A DNA stretch of 64,000 nt. Source: Psychrobacillus sp. INOP01. Its GTDB lineage: Bacteria > Bacillota > Bacilli > Bacillales_A > Planococcaceae. The first letter of the stretch is position 1. Each line of letters starts with the position of its first letter. The notes below the pieces were generated by a model, which made no database searches, had not been told where the DNA came from, and saw only the letters and a program-made list of their open reading frames with translations. Below are positions 34,518 to 41,823 of the stretch, piece after piece. The position numbers and the translations under genes are program-made. The stretch spans positions 1,736,001 through 1,800,000 of the forward strand of contig NZ_CP073315.1 in the NCBI RefSeq assembly GCF_018140925.1. The letters run 5' to 3'.

Positions 34518-36152
34518 TCATCTCCTCAATGTTTCATTAATTGATTGGTTCAACTCCTGTATGTTTACCCCATCTAGTTGTTTATTACTCAAATTATATT
34601 TCTTTTTAATAGAGAGAATTCGTTTTACGCTTTCATCAATTCTTTGTTCCGTAATTTCTCCAGCCTCTATCGCTTGGAGTATTGCCTCTTTCGCTTTTTT
34701 TACATTAGCGTAGTCATGGGCTACTAACACAATGTCATTTCCTGCTTTTACTGCAGATACGGCTGCTTCACTAATTTCAAATGTATTTAAGATTGCTTTC
34801 ATCGTCATATCATCTGTAATGATAATACCTTCAAAACCTAGTTGTTCCCTCAATACATCGGTAATAATTTCCTTAGATATGGAAGCTGGGTATGCAGAAT
34901 CTATTTTCGGCAGCAAAATATGACCGATCATAATGACCTCCGCACCTTGCTCTACCGCTCGTGTAAAAGGTATTAATTCAAGTACATGTAAATCCGCTAA
35001 ACTTTTTTGAATTATTGGTAGCTCTTTGTGAGAGTCTACTGCAGTGTCGCCATGGCCCGGAAAATGCTTTACAACCGAAATGACCTGCTCACTTTGAATA
35101 CCTTTCATAAGCTGTAGCCCAAGCTTACTCACTATCTCCGCATCAGTTCCAAATGATCGGTCTCCAATAATCGGATTGTCCGGATTACTATTTATATCAA
35201 GGACAGGAGCAAAGTCTAAGTTAAAGCCAAATGCACTTAATTCTTTTCCTAATAGTTTTCCGATATTATAAGAAAGAGAAGCGTCATTTAGCTTCCCTAG
35301 ATTTTCGCTTGTCGGTAGCTTAGTTAACTCCGGCAGCCTTGAAATTCTCCCACCTTCTTCGTCAACACCTAAAAATAACGGAACTTTATTCTTAATATTT
35401 TCTTGTTTTATCGAATTTAATAAGGAAACCGATTGGTTGGCGTTCTTTAAATTATCCTTGAACAAAATAATGCCGCCAACTTGATGTGTAGATATGATTT
35501 TCTTTGTTTCATTTGTAATGGTGGTTCCTTTTATACCCGCAAATATCATTTGCCCGACCTTTTCTTCTAAGCTTAAATCGGATAGGTTGACTGCTTCTTC
35601 AAATTCCGTGAAAACGGAAATATGATGAACCGTCGGATTTGGATTTTCCTCCGTTGGCTTTGGCAATATCCATTTCAACTGAAAGTCCTTTGTGACGTCA
35701 TATATAAGTATCGTTTGATCTACTTGGTCATCCTGATAGCTTCTAATTTTATCCGGTTCCCCTTTAATGGATTTAATATCCTCGAGATGGATTTGCTGGA
35801 TTTCAGGTGAACTGGAGCGTATATCAAAAACAATTTTAGATTGGTGGCCTACTGAAGCATTGTTTGATAGAAACTCTTCATAAATGGCACTAGCATTCTC
35901 ACTTTTTCGCTCTGGAGCACCCCATAACTCATGTACTTTTTGAATGGTGGTTTCTCCTACGATAAAAGGTGAATTAATCGTTTGTCCTTTCTCCGCTAGT
36001 TCAAACAAGAGAGATACAAAGGGTTCCGTATCGGAAGACACTTCTATCGGCACTCCCTCCCGTACATTTCCATCTTCCTTAGGTTCTTTGAGCATTACAA
36101 TTATGGCAATTACTAAAAATAATAGAAGAAGTATTACTACTTTCTTCGTCAT
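34518..36152 (-). CDS. nagZ: Beta-N-acetylhexosaminidase, GH3 (NagZ-like) with N-terminal extra domain
   Basis: About 544 residues. An N-terminal membrane anchor (about 3-21), an extra domain (about 25-180, containing VGETTIQKVHELWGAPERK, which resembles DUF4309/YjgB) and then the GH3 barrel. The NagZ signatures are VGGIILFKDN, GVDEEGGRISRLP, IGDRSFG and the catalytic loop KHFPGHGDTAVDSH (about 362-375), with the nucleophile Asp in IITDDMTMKAI (about 447). It releases GlcNAc from muropeptides at the cell surface. ATG 36152 is 7 bp from GGAGG; ATG 36155 is possible. Confidence 0.9.
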   Translation of the reverse strand: MTKKVVILLLLFLVIAIIVMLKEPKEDGNVREGVPIEVSSDTEPFVSLLFELAEKGQTINSPFIVGETTIQKVHELWGAPERKSENASAIYEEFLSNNASVGHQSKIVFDIRSSSPEIQQIHLEDIKSIKGEPDKIRSYQDDQVDQTILIYDVTKDFQLKWILPKPTEENPNPTVHHISVFTEFEEAVNLSDLSLEEKVGQMIFAGIKGTTITNETKKIISTHQVGGIILFKDNLKNANQSVSLLNSIKQENIKNKVPLFLGVDEEGGRISRLPELTKLPTSENLGKLNDASLSYNIGKLLGKELSAFGFNLDFAPVLDINSNPDNPIIGDRSFGTDAEIVSKLGLQLMKGIQSEQVISVVKHFPGHGDTAVDSHKELPIIQKSLADLHVLELIPFTRAVEQGAEVIMIGHILLPKIDSAYPASISKEIITDVLREQLGFEGIIITDDMTMKAILNTFEISEAAVSAVKAGNDIVLVAHDYANVKKAKEAILQAIEAGEITEQRIDESVKRILSIKKKYNLSNKQLDGVNIQELNQSINETLRR

Positions 36153-36321
36153 CATAAAACCTCCAAACAAATGATGAGCTTATTCCTACTTCCATAAGCC
36201 TAACCAATATTCCTTTAATTTAACTAAAATATAAAGCGTTATATTTGATATATTTTTACTTCTCAAATATAGTACTAGTTAAACTTTGATATTATAAAAA
36301 CGAATGAAAAGAGGAAAAGTT

Positions 36322-36498
36322 ATGTCTAAAAAAGATGCGATGATATGCGATATAGACACTGGAATTTGCGGACCTGCTGGAGAAGGTAATTCTGTTATAG
36401 AGCTAATCGACTTAACTAGCCTATCTCCTAAAAAGGTTTCCGATTCAACAGATGAGCAACCAGAAAAAGATAATAAGAACAACGAAAGCCTCCTATAA
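36322..36498 (+). CDS. 58-residue acidic protein with a C-x6-C motif
   Basis: Starts MSKKDAMICDIDTGICGPAG: two cysteines seven apart in a CDIDTGICG motif, then an acidic, disordered tail. ATG 36322 has AGAGG 8 bp upstream. It is not a shadow of another gene and codon usage looks coding. The function is not recognised; the paired Cys suggests metal or redox chemistry. An R2 element begins right behind it. Confidence 0.6.
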   Translation: MSKKDAMICDIDTGICGPAGEGNSVIELIDLTSLSPKKVSDSTDEQPEKDNKNNESLL

Positions 36499-36505
36499 AG
36501 ACAAA

Positions 36506-36597
36506 AACCTTATTTTAATTGGCTATGAACAAACATTACCGATTGATTTTTAAGAGAGGCTGGTCATGACTGACGTCACGACCAGCCTCTCTTTTTT
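36506..36597 (+). repeat. R2 element, truncated copy A
   Basis: Left end AACCT...GGCTATGAAC and centre ATTACCGATTGATTTTT match the R2 copy at 41.3 kb; then comes the strong hairpin AGAGAGGCTGGTCATGA (36553-36569) / TCACGACCAGCCTCTCT (36576-36592) and a T run. The right half seen in the other copies is missing. The hairpin probably acts as terminator for the small gene. Confidence 0.7.
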
Positions 36598-36635
36598 GGG
36601 TAATGATTGAAAAATGCTTTCCAATAAATACAGGA

Positions 36636-36663
36636 AGCTCCCGAAGTTGCAATTTCGGGAGCT
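36636..36663. terminator. Hairpin related to R2 flanks; likely terminator of the cupin gene
   Basis: 10-bp stem AGCTCCCGAA / TTCGGGAGCT, loop of 8 nt. Similar CCCGAA/TTCGGG hairpins follow the other R2 copies near 41.50 and 48.72 kb. Confidence 0.6.
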
Positions 36664-36771
36664 ATTTCTAAGCTTTATTTAGCGTATATTACCTATTTTA
36701 TCGAGCTTATCCCTACTTATTAATATGTGAATAGATGAACCGCTTCTCAATTGACAATGCTGCTGAGAACC

Positions 36772-37266
36772 TTATTCAGACTCTGGCAATGTTTCATAAG
36801 CCATTTTATAAATAACTTCTTTATGTTGAGGATAGTCATGCAACAGTTCCTTTTGCGTAAAAAGTTCAAAATCCTCGTATTCAAATCCCGGTGCTACCAT
36901 GCATCCGACGATTGAAAATGTACCACCCTCCATAACGGATGATCCAAAAATAGTATTTTTGGGCACCAACACCTGAGGAACCTCCCCATTTTCTATATCT
37001 AAGCCAAGCTTATGTGCCACATAGTTACCTTCCTCATCAATTACATGTACCAAAAGTGAGCTACCATCATGGAAGTACCATAACTCATCCGACTTTAATC
37101 GATGAAAATGGGACACATCCCCAGCACCTAATAGAAAATAGATACTTGTATACAATTTCCGATTACCGTTAGGGTTCTCGGAAGAATAACTACTTTGAAA
37201 ATACCCTCCTTCTGGATGTGGCTCTAACCCTAAATTCTTTATATAGTAGGAAGCATCTCTCATCAT
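36772..37266 (-). CDS. Cupin domain protein, DUF985 family
   Basis: 164 residues. Typical DUF985 opening LGLEPHPEGGYFQSSYSS, then SIYFLLGAGDVSHFHRLKSDELWYFHDG and GCMVAPGFEYEDFEL, the two cupin motifs. Yeast and bacterial members are sugar-epimerase-like cupins of unknown substrate. Start overlaps the upstream phosphatase stop (ATGATGA), with AGAGGTG as ribosome site; ATG 37263 is equally possible. Confidence 0.85.
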   Translation of the reverse strand: MMRDASYYIKNLGLEPHPEGGYFQSSYSSENPNGNRKLYTSIYFLLGAGDVSHFHRLKSDELWYFHDGSSLLVHVIDEEGNYVAHKLGLDIENGEVPQVLVPKNTIFGSSVMEGGTFSIVGCMVAPGFEYEDFELFTQKELLHDYPQHKEVIYKMAYETLPESE

Positions 37267-37853
37267 TGCACCTCTTTCACTTCTAAATGTTTCATACAGT
37301 TATATAAATGACAAACGTTTTCATGATTCTTGAGTTCCACAATTGTAACAGAAGTGTTGCCGATATCACGAGAAAATTCACCGTCTGGAACAAGTGCATA
37401 TAATAATCTACTTATGAAGCCACCATGACTAACTACGAGTACTCGTTTACCCGGATAATTTTGTTTTATTTCTTCTACAAAGGACATTCCACGAGAAATA
37501 ATAACATCTTCCGGCTCAAAGCCAATATCCTGATTTCTCCAATCCAGTCCCCATTTAGCAATCCGTTCGGCTTCAGTCGATCCTTCAATTATGCCCCCAC
37601 CAATTTCTCCTAGACGTTCATCTTGAATAAAGTCGATACCCGGAAGTTTCTTTGCAATTATTTCAGCTGTTTTCTTTGCACGGATGAGTGGACTTGTATA
37701 AATAACGTCCCATTCCTCAAACTGCACTCTTTGTGCTGCTTGCTCTGCCATTTGAATTCCTTCTTCATCTAAAGGCACATCTGTTTTGCCCTGTGCTCTA
37801 CCTTCTTTATTCCAAGCAGTGACACCATGTCTTACAAATCCTATCGTTGTCAT
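37263..37853 (-). CDS. Histidine phosphatase family protein
   Basis: 196 residues. The catalytic RHG motif (Arg8, His9) follows the first strand; Glu and the late SHGGFISRLL His complete the phosphoglycerate-mutase-like active site. YTSPLIRAKKTAEII is the family phrase. Likely an acid or phosphosugar phosphatase. AGGAGG precedes ATG 37853. Two-gene operon with the DUF985 cupin. Confidence 0.9.
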   Translation of the reverse strand: MTTIGFVRHGVTAWNKEGRAQGKTDVPLDEEGIQMAEQAAQRVQFEEWDVIYTSPLIRAKKTAEIIAKKLPGIDFIQDERLGEIGGGIIEGSTEAERIAKWGLDWRNQDIGFEPEDVIISRGMSFVEEIKQNYPGKRVLVVSHGGFISRLLYALVPDGEFSRDIGNTSVTIVELKNHENVCHLYNCMKHLEVKEVQ

Positions 37854-37915
37854 GTGATTTCCTCCTTACTTATTCTCTCATTATAATCAAAGTAAAATAA
37901 TTGAACAATTACCAC

Positions 37916-37946
37916 TTGACCTTAACGCAACGTAAAGGTTTAAACT
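37916..37946 (+). promoter_or_regulatory. MerR-type promoter with dyad in a 19-bp spacer
   Basis: -35 TTGACC (37916-37921), 19-bp spacer, -10 TAAACT (37941-37946). The spacer region contains the dyad ACCTTAACG-CAA-CGTAAAGGT. An over-long spacer with a centred dyad is the mark of MerR-family activation and is directly ahead of the MerR gene, so autoregulation is likely. Confidence 0.8.
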
Positions 37947-37968
37947 GAACATATTAGGAGGTGATAAA

Positions 37969-38724
37969 GTGGAATACACCGTACAAAAGCTTGGGTTACT
38001 TGCAGGTATCAGTACAAGGACTCTACGATATTACGATGAGATTGGGTTACTTAAACCTGCACGTATCAATTCATCTGGATATCGTATTTACGGTGCTACT
38101 GAAGTAAATCGGCTGCAGCAAATACTGTTTTACCGCGAACTTGGGGTAAATTTAGATAGTATTAAAGAAATCATGACTTCCCCTACATTCGATGGAACAA
38201 CCGCACTTAAAGAACATCGTGAAAAACTGCTTGAAAAAAGGGCGCAACTAGATGCACTTATTAACAATGTGGATAAATCAATTCAACAAACAGAAAGGAA
38301 GATAAGCATGACGGATAAAGAAAAATTTGAAGGCTTCAAACAAAAACTTGTCGATGACAATGAGAAGAAATACGGAAAAGAAATTCGAGAAAAATACGGG
38401 GAAGACGCTATAAATAAGTCCAATGCAAAAGTAAAGGGTATGACAAACGAGCAATATGAGGAAATACAAAAATTAGAAGAGCAACTATTTAACAATTTAA
38501 AATCTGCTATGGATACTGGAGATCCTGCCGGTGAACTGGCTCAAAAAGCAGCAGACTTGCATAAACAATGGCTTTGCTTTTACTGGGATCAATACTCTAA
38601 AGAGGCTCATGTTGGTCTTGCAGAAATGTACGTGGCTGACGAACGCTTTACCGCTTATTACGATAAAGTCCAAACAGGTGCAACTATATTTTTACGGGAT
38701 GCGATTGTTATTTACACAAAGTGA
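37969..38724 (+). CDS. MerR family regulator with TipAS-like effector domain
   Basis: 251 residues. MerR HTH (1-70) with GLLAGISTRTLRYYDEIGLLKPARI, a coiled-coil dimer helix (about 75-110), and a helical C-terminal domain (about 120-251) typical of TipA (KQWLCFYWDQYSKEAHVGLAEMYVADERFTAYYD). TipA-type domains bind thiopeptide or peptide antibiotics. GTG 37969 with AGGAGG upstream. A resistance target is not seen next to it, so it may act elsewhere or only on itself. Confidence 0.87.
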   Translation: MEYTVQKLGLLAGISTRTLRYYDEIGLLKPARINSSGYRIYGATEVNRLQQILFYRELGVNLDSIKEIMTSPTFDGTTALKEHREKLLEKRAQLDALINNVDKSIQQTERKISMTDKEKFEGFKQKLVDDNEKKYGKEIREKYGEDAINKSNAKVKGMTNEQYEEIQKLEEQLFNNLKSAMDTGDPAGELAQKAADLHKQWLCFYWDQYSKEAHVGLAEMYVADERFTAYYDKVQTGATIFLRDAIVIYTK

Positions 38725-38730
38725 AACTTC

Positions 38731-38965
38731 AATCAGTGGGGGTTTTCTTCAACCACCACTGATTGTTAGTTGAACCAGTCGGGCTTCTACGGGCAGTTGT
38801 CTCCCACTTTATGTTTTGTTACTTCTTGGACCAAGCCTTGAAACGGGAGTATTACGACGCACTGGCCGTGCTAGTGCCGATGTTGCCACAGGACGTGGCG
38901 ACTTTAATCGGCCTGCCCGTTAATGCGGGACAAAAAACTAGAAGGCTCATGTCTTCTAGTTTTTT
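38731..38965 (+). ncRNA. Structured non-coding element with its own terminator
   Basis: Between the MerR gene and the convergent Nudix gene. It begins with a hairpin AATCAGTGG...CCACTGATT (38731-38764), then helices CTCCC/GGGAG (38801/38845), CTTG/CAAG (38825-38835), a nested stem GCCGAT-GTTGCCAC / GTGGCGAC-ATCGGC (38876-38912), CCCG/CGGG (38916-38929), and ends with ACTAGAAG / CTTCTAGT plus T6 (38937-38965). It is visibly richer in G+C than its flanks. The reading frame across it (38763-39056) lacks a ribosome site. Could be an RNA or a mobile-element end; the identity is unknown. Confidence 0.6.
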
Positions 38966-39363
38966 AATACTTTCTCGATTATGTGGATATCCTCTGGATA
39001 AGCTAAATCCAAGACCTGGATTTCCTCGAATGACTTCCAAGCAATTTCATATATAAATTCATCTGGGTCCTGAAGCGTAATTTCTCCACTTATTATTTCT
39101 ACTAAAAAGTAGTCTACATAGTAAGAGATGCCATGTTCACTAATAATTCCACTTTTATTATGTACCTTGTCCAACGTTTTCACTATGAATCCAGTTTCCT
39201 CGCTGAATTCTCTTATACAGCATTCCTCTAATGTTTCGTCTTCTTCAAGCGTACCAGATGGAACTGTCCATTTCTTATCTTCTCCTGGAGCTGCTTGAAG
39301 TACCATTAACACGTCCTTCTGGCCATTTACACAAATACCTGCTGCACCTTTCCAGCTAAACAT
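38956..39363 (-). CDS. Nudix hydrolase
   Basis: About 135 residues. The Nudix box GTLEEDETLEECCIREFSEE followed by TG covers residues 37-58 and fits G-x5-E-x7-R-E-U-x-E-E-x-G-U. The opening GAAGICVNGQKDVLMVLQA is normal for small MutT-like proteins. Substrate unknown. ATG 39363 is preferred over GTG 39372, which overlaps the GAGGA site. Its stop codon lies within the terminator hairpin of the neighbouring element. Confidence 0.87.
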   Translation of the reverse strand: MFSWKGAAGICVNGQKDVLMVLQAAPGEDKKWTVPSGTLEEDETLEECCIREFSEETGFIVKTLDKVHNKSGIISEHGISYYVDYFLVEIISGEITLQDPDEFIYEIAWKSFEEIQVLDLAYPEDIHIIEKVLKN

Positions 39364-39381
39364 AACCTTCACTTCCTCTCT

Positions 39382-39711
39382 TTATACCCAATCTTCCTCC
39401 ACAACTTTATAATCATAACGTGATTTTTTCAAATCTACACGTCCATCTGCAAAAAAGGAGACCCCTTCCGCTTCTAGCATTGCTTTTTGTGAGTACGCCG
39501 ATTCTTCATCTGCTATAACAATTTCTCCCTTCACATTAATCACACGATGCCAAGGAAGATTATATTTTGAACTCATGGTATGTAAAACTCGAACAACTTG
39601 TCTTGCTCCTCTAGGGCTTCCTGCAACTTTTGCAATTTGTCCATACGTCATCACTTTTCCTGGTGGAATAGATTTTATAATATGAATTACTTTTTCAGTA
39701 AAAGGGTTCAT
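39382..39711 (-). CDS. Alkyltransferase-like protein (ATL, MGMT family without Cys)
   Basis: 109 residues. MGMT-like helix-turn-helix domain with VMTYGQIAKVAGSPRGARQVVRVL, but the alkyl-accepting motif PCHRV is PWHRV (Trp54), as in ATL proteins. ATLs bind O6-alkylguanine and hand it to nucleotide excision repair instead of repairing it. ATG 39711 has AAAGGAAG 7 bp upstream. Probably co-transcribed with the Nudix gene 19 bp downstream. Confidence 0.9.
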   Translation of the reverse strand: MNPFTEKVIHIIKSIPPGKVMTYGQIAKVAGSPRGARQVVRVLHTMSSKYNLPWHRVINVKGEIVIADEESAYSQKAMLEAEGVSFFADGRVDLKKSRYDYKVVEEDWV

Positions 39712-39779
39712 CCTACAACTTCCTTTCATTCTCTTTAATTATAACTGACAATTTTTAAAATTATAATTGTATTTAATCT

Positions 39780-39828
39780 AGTACCTTGCATAAGGTAATA
39801 CTGTATGATATATTCTATCCAAGGTACT
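39780..39828 (+). promoter_or_regulatory. Promoter with paired dyads upstream of padR
   Basis: -35 TTGCAT (39786-39791), 17-bp spacer, -10 TATATT (39809-39814). The dyad TACCTT-gcat-AAGGTA (39782-39797) covers the -35 box and a further CCAAGGTACT lies just after the -10 box; AGTACCTTG (39780) and CAAGGTACT (39820) are exact inverted copies. A likely autoregulatory site for the PadR protein. Confidence 0.65.
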
Positions 39829-39863
39829 GTTCATTGATTAGTAGCGAAAGGAGGAAATAAAAG

Positions 39864-40187
39864 ATGAATATTCAATTTAAAAAAGGAGTTTTAAATTTAT
39901 GCGTGCTTGTTTTATTGGATAAGCAGGATCGATACGGGTATGAGCTAGTCCAAAAAATATCCGATCAAATCTCGATTTCGGAAGGATCCGTATACCCATT
40001 ATTAAGGCGGTTGACGAAGGAAGGCTATTTTACTACCTATTTACAGGAGTCCACAGAAGGACCTCCTCGTAAATACTACAAGCTAACTGATTTAGGCCGC
40101 TCCTACTTACATGAACAACTAAAAGAATGGGAAAGCTTTACAACTGGCGTAAATAATCTAATCGAAGAGGGTGTAAAAAATGACTGA
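39864..40187 (+). CDS. PadR family transcriptional regulator
   Basis: 107 residues. PadR winged helix: [47 protein letters not shown], then [16 protein letters not shown], the wing. AAGGAGG ahead of ATG 39864. It overlaps the next gene by 8 bp, the usual pairing of a PadR repressor with a HAAS/DUF1700 partner. Confidence 0.92.
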   Translation: MNIQFKKGVLNLCVLVLLDKQDRYGYELVQKISDQISISEGSVYPLLRRLTKEGYFTTYLQESTEGPPRKYYKLTDLGRSYLHEQLKEWESFTTGVNNLIEEGVKND

Positions 40188-41226
40188 ACAACAATTTTTA
40201 AATGAATTAGAACTTGCTTTAAGTAGGCTTCCAGTTGAAGAGAGAAATGATATTCTTTCTGACATTAAAGAGTATTTCTCAAATGGGCGAGAAGATGGAA
40301 AATCAGATAGTGAAATTGCAGCCTCCTTAGGATCACCTAAAGAAATTGCAGAGGAGCTTTCCGAAAACCAAGCCCAAATTCCAGAAAAAATTACCTCGAG
40401 CAATCAAATCATTAATGTTCCTCATGCGAATTTTTCAAATGTAAGGATGGATATCGACTTCGGCTCTTTATACGTAGTTCCTTCTGAAACAGACGAAACC
40501 ATTATTGAGTTAATTGGAGAGCACGATAAATTAGAATTGACAGCAGATGTAGTAAACGACACATTATCCATAAGATTAAAAACCAAAAAGTTTAAACTTT
40601 TTAGCTTCCTATTTCTAATAAAAGAGATTCGAGTAAACATTGCCCTGCCTAAAAAGCTATATACAACCATCATTATGAAAACTCAAAATGGAAGAATTCG
40701 AGCTGAAAAAATACTCGGAAAGAATATTAAAGCAACATCAGATAACGGGAGTATTGGGTTAAAAGAATTTGCTGCAACCATTCTAGAAGTAAAAACAGAT
40801 AATGGACGTATCGAAATAGAGAAAATTCAAGCAGATAAGCTTACCGCTGAAACCGATAACGGCAGAATTGAACTTCGAAATATTGATGCTGAGCAAGTTC
40901 ACACGGAGACCGATAACGGGAGAATTATTATGCAGCACGTAAACGGGAAAATTGTTGGAAAAACAGATAACGGCAGAATCGAACTGCTAACTGCCAGTTT
41001 GGATCGAATGATTGAATTAGAGACAGACAACGGGAGCATATTGGTAGAAACTGAAAATGCCCCAACGGACGTTTCAATTCATACAAAAGTAGATTTCGGA
41101 AAAATAAGTGTGTTCGGCGAAAAAAATTCTCGTACTGTATTTGGAAATGGAACGAACAAAGTTATCCTTTCCTCAGATAATGGAAAAATAACTGTAGAAA
41201 ATAAAAGCAAAACTCCTGCTTTTTAA
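40180..41226 (+). CDS. DUF1700 (HAAS) + DUF4097 repeat protein
   Basis: 348 residues. HAAS-type N-terminus (1-70, [29 protein letters not shown]) and a beta-rich DUF4097 region. From residue 168 the motif (T/S)(D/Q)NG(R/S)I recurs at 168, 187, 206, 225, 244, 262, 282 and 332, a period of 18-20 residues that predicts one coil of a beta-helix per repeat. No signal peptide; a hydrophobic stretch (140-150) might dip into the membrane. Such PadR-linked proteins are thought to sense envelope stress; that is inference. Confidence 0.85.
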   Translation: MTEQQFLNELELALSRLPVEERNDILSDIKEYFSNGREDGKSDSEIAASLGSPKEIAEELSENQAQIPEKITSSNQIINVPHANFSNVRMDIDFGSLYVVPSETDETIIELIGEHDKLELTADVVNDTLSIRLKTKKFKLFSFLFLIKEIRVNIALPKKLYTTIIMKTQNGRIRAEKILGKNIKATSDNGSIGLKEFAATILEVKTDNGRIEIEKIQADKLTAETDNGRIELRNIDAEQVHTETDNGRIIMQHVNGKIVGKTDNGRIELLTASLDRMIELETDNGSILVETENAPTDVSIHTKVDFGKISVFGEKNSRTVFGNGTNKVILSSDNGKITVENKSKTPAF

Positions 41227-41240
41227 ACAAATAAAAAAAA

Positions 41241-41690
41241 ACCGTGCAAAAAGATGCCCAGTCCTTTTAGTTCAAAACCTGTTTCTTCCATTTTTAATAG
41301 GCTTTGAACAGACTCTTCACTTATTATTACCGGTTAATTTTTTTGAGAGGCTGGCCGTGACTGATGTCACGACCAGCCTCTCTTTCTCGATAATCTTATG
41401 ACGTTTGTCTGTCCATCGCCCTTCTACAACTCTTAGAAACAGGTAAGTCCGTTTTGGGAAAACTAGAAAAAAGATATTTTACTATTCTTAATAGAAGCTC
41501 TCGAAAATGCTATTTCGTTCGCTACTTCACTTCTTTATAGGGCAAACACTTACTACTTCTCTTTATTTCGGTGATGGTTCATCGCTCACCCTGCGGAACG
41601 CGTCCACCTGAAACGGAAATCGGTTGTATTATTCATTCTTTAAAGTGTCATGAACCTAGTATTCACGAAACACTTTTAAATACTTTCTTG
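41241..41690 (+). repeat. R1 element copy B, interrupted by an R2 element
   Basis: Left end: ACCGTGC-aaaaaga-TGCCCAGT (41241-41263), the R1 leading hairpin in degraded form. Right end: GGTGATGGTTCATC...GCGTCCACCTGAAACGGAAA (41569-41625) and the downstream tail shared with copy C (CATGAACC-AGTATTCACG, then ATACTTTCTT). Between them lies an R2 element (41276-41444) plus about 120 bp of AT-rich DNA. The R1 middle (including the left hairpin arm) has been lost. No gene is present in this interval. Confidence 0.75.
41276..41444 (+). repeat. R2 element copy B, nested in R1
   Basis: Starts AACCTGTTTCTTCCA and ends TTAGAAACAGGT, imperfect inverted ends of about 40 bp. The centre has the hairpin GAGAGGCTGGCCGTGA (41345-41360) / TCACGACCAGCCTCTC (41367-41382) with one mismatch. 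Same element as 36506 (truncated) and 48533 (without this hairpin). Confidence 0.8.
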
Positions 41691-41763
41691 TCTTTTTTTC
41701 TTTAGCTTTATTGAACTCTTTTATTAAAATGAATGGCTTTTTTTCATACCTTAGCATACACAA

Positions 41764-41800
41764 AAGCCCTTCAAGACAATAAATGTCTTGAAGGGCTTAC
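41764..41800 (-). terminator. Terminator of the RND transporter gene
   Basis: 15-bp perfect stem AAGCCCTTCAAGACA / TGTCTTGAAGGGCTT with a 5-nt loop, T4 on the minus side. Confidence 0.85.
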
Positions 41801-41823
41801 TATAGGTGTTTACGCTTTTCTTG

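Noticed and set aside
38763-39056. 97-residue frame across the structured element
   Set aside because: No ribosome site, antisense to the Nudix gene at its 3' end, and the DNA is explained by RNA-like helices. Composition is unlike neighbouring genes.
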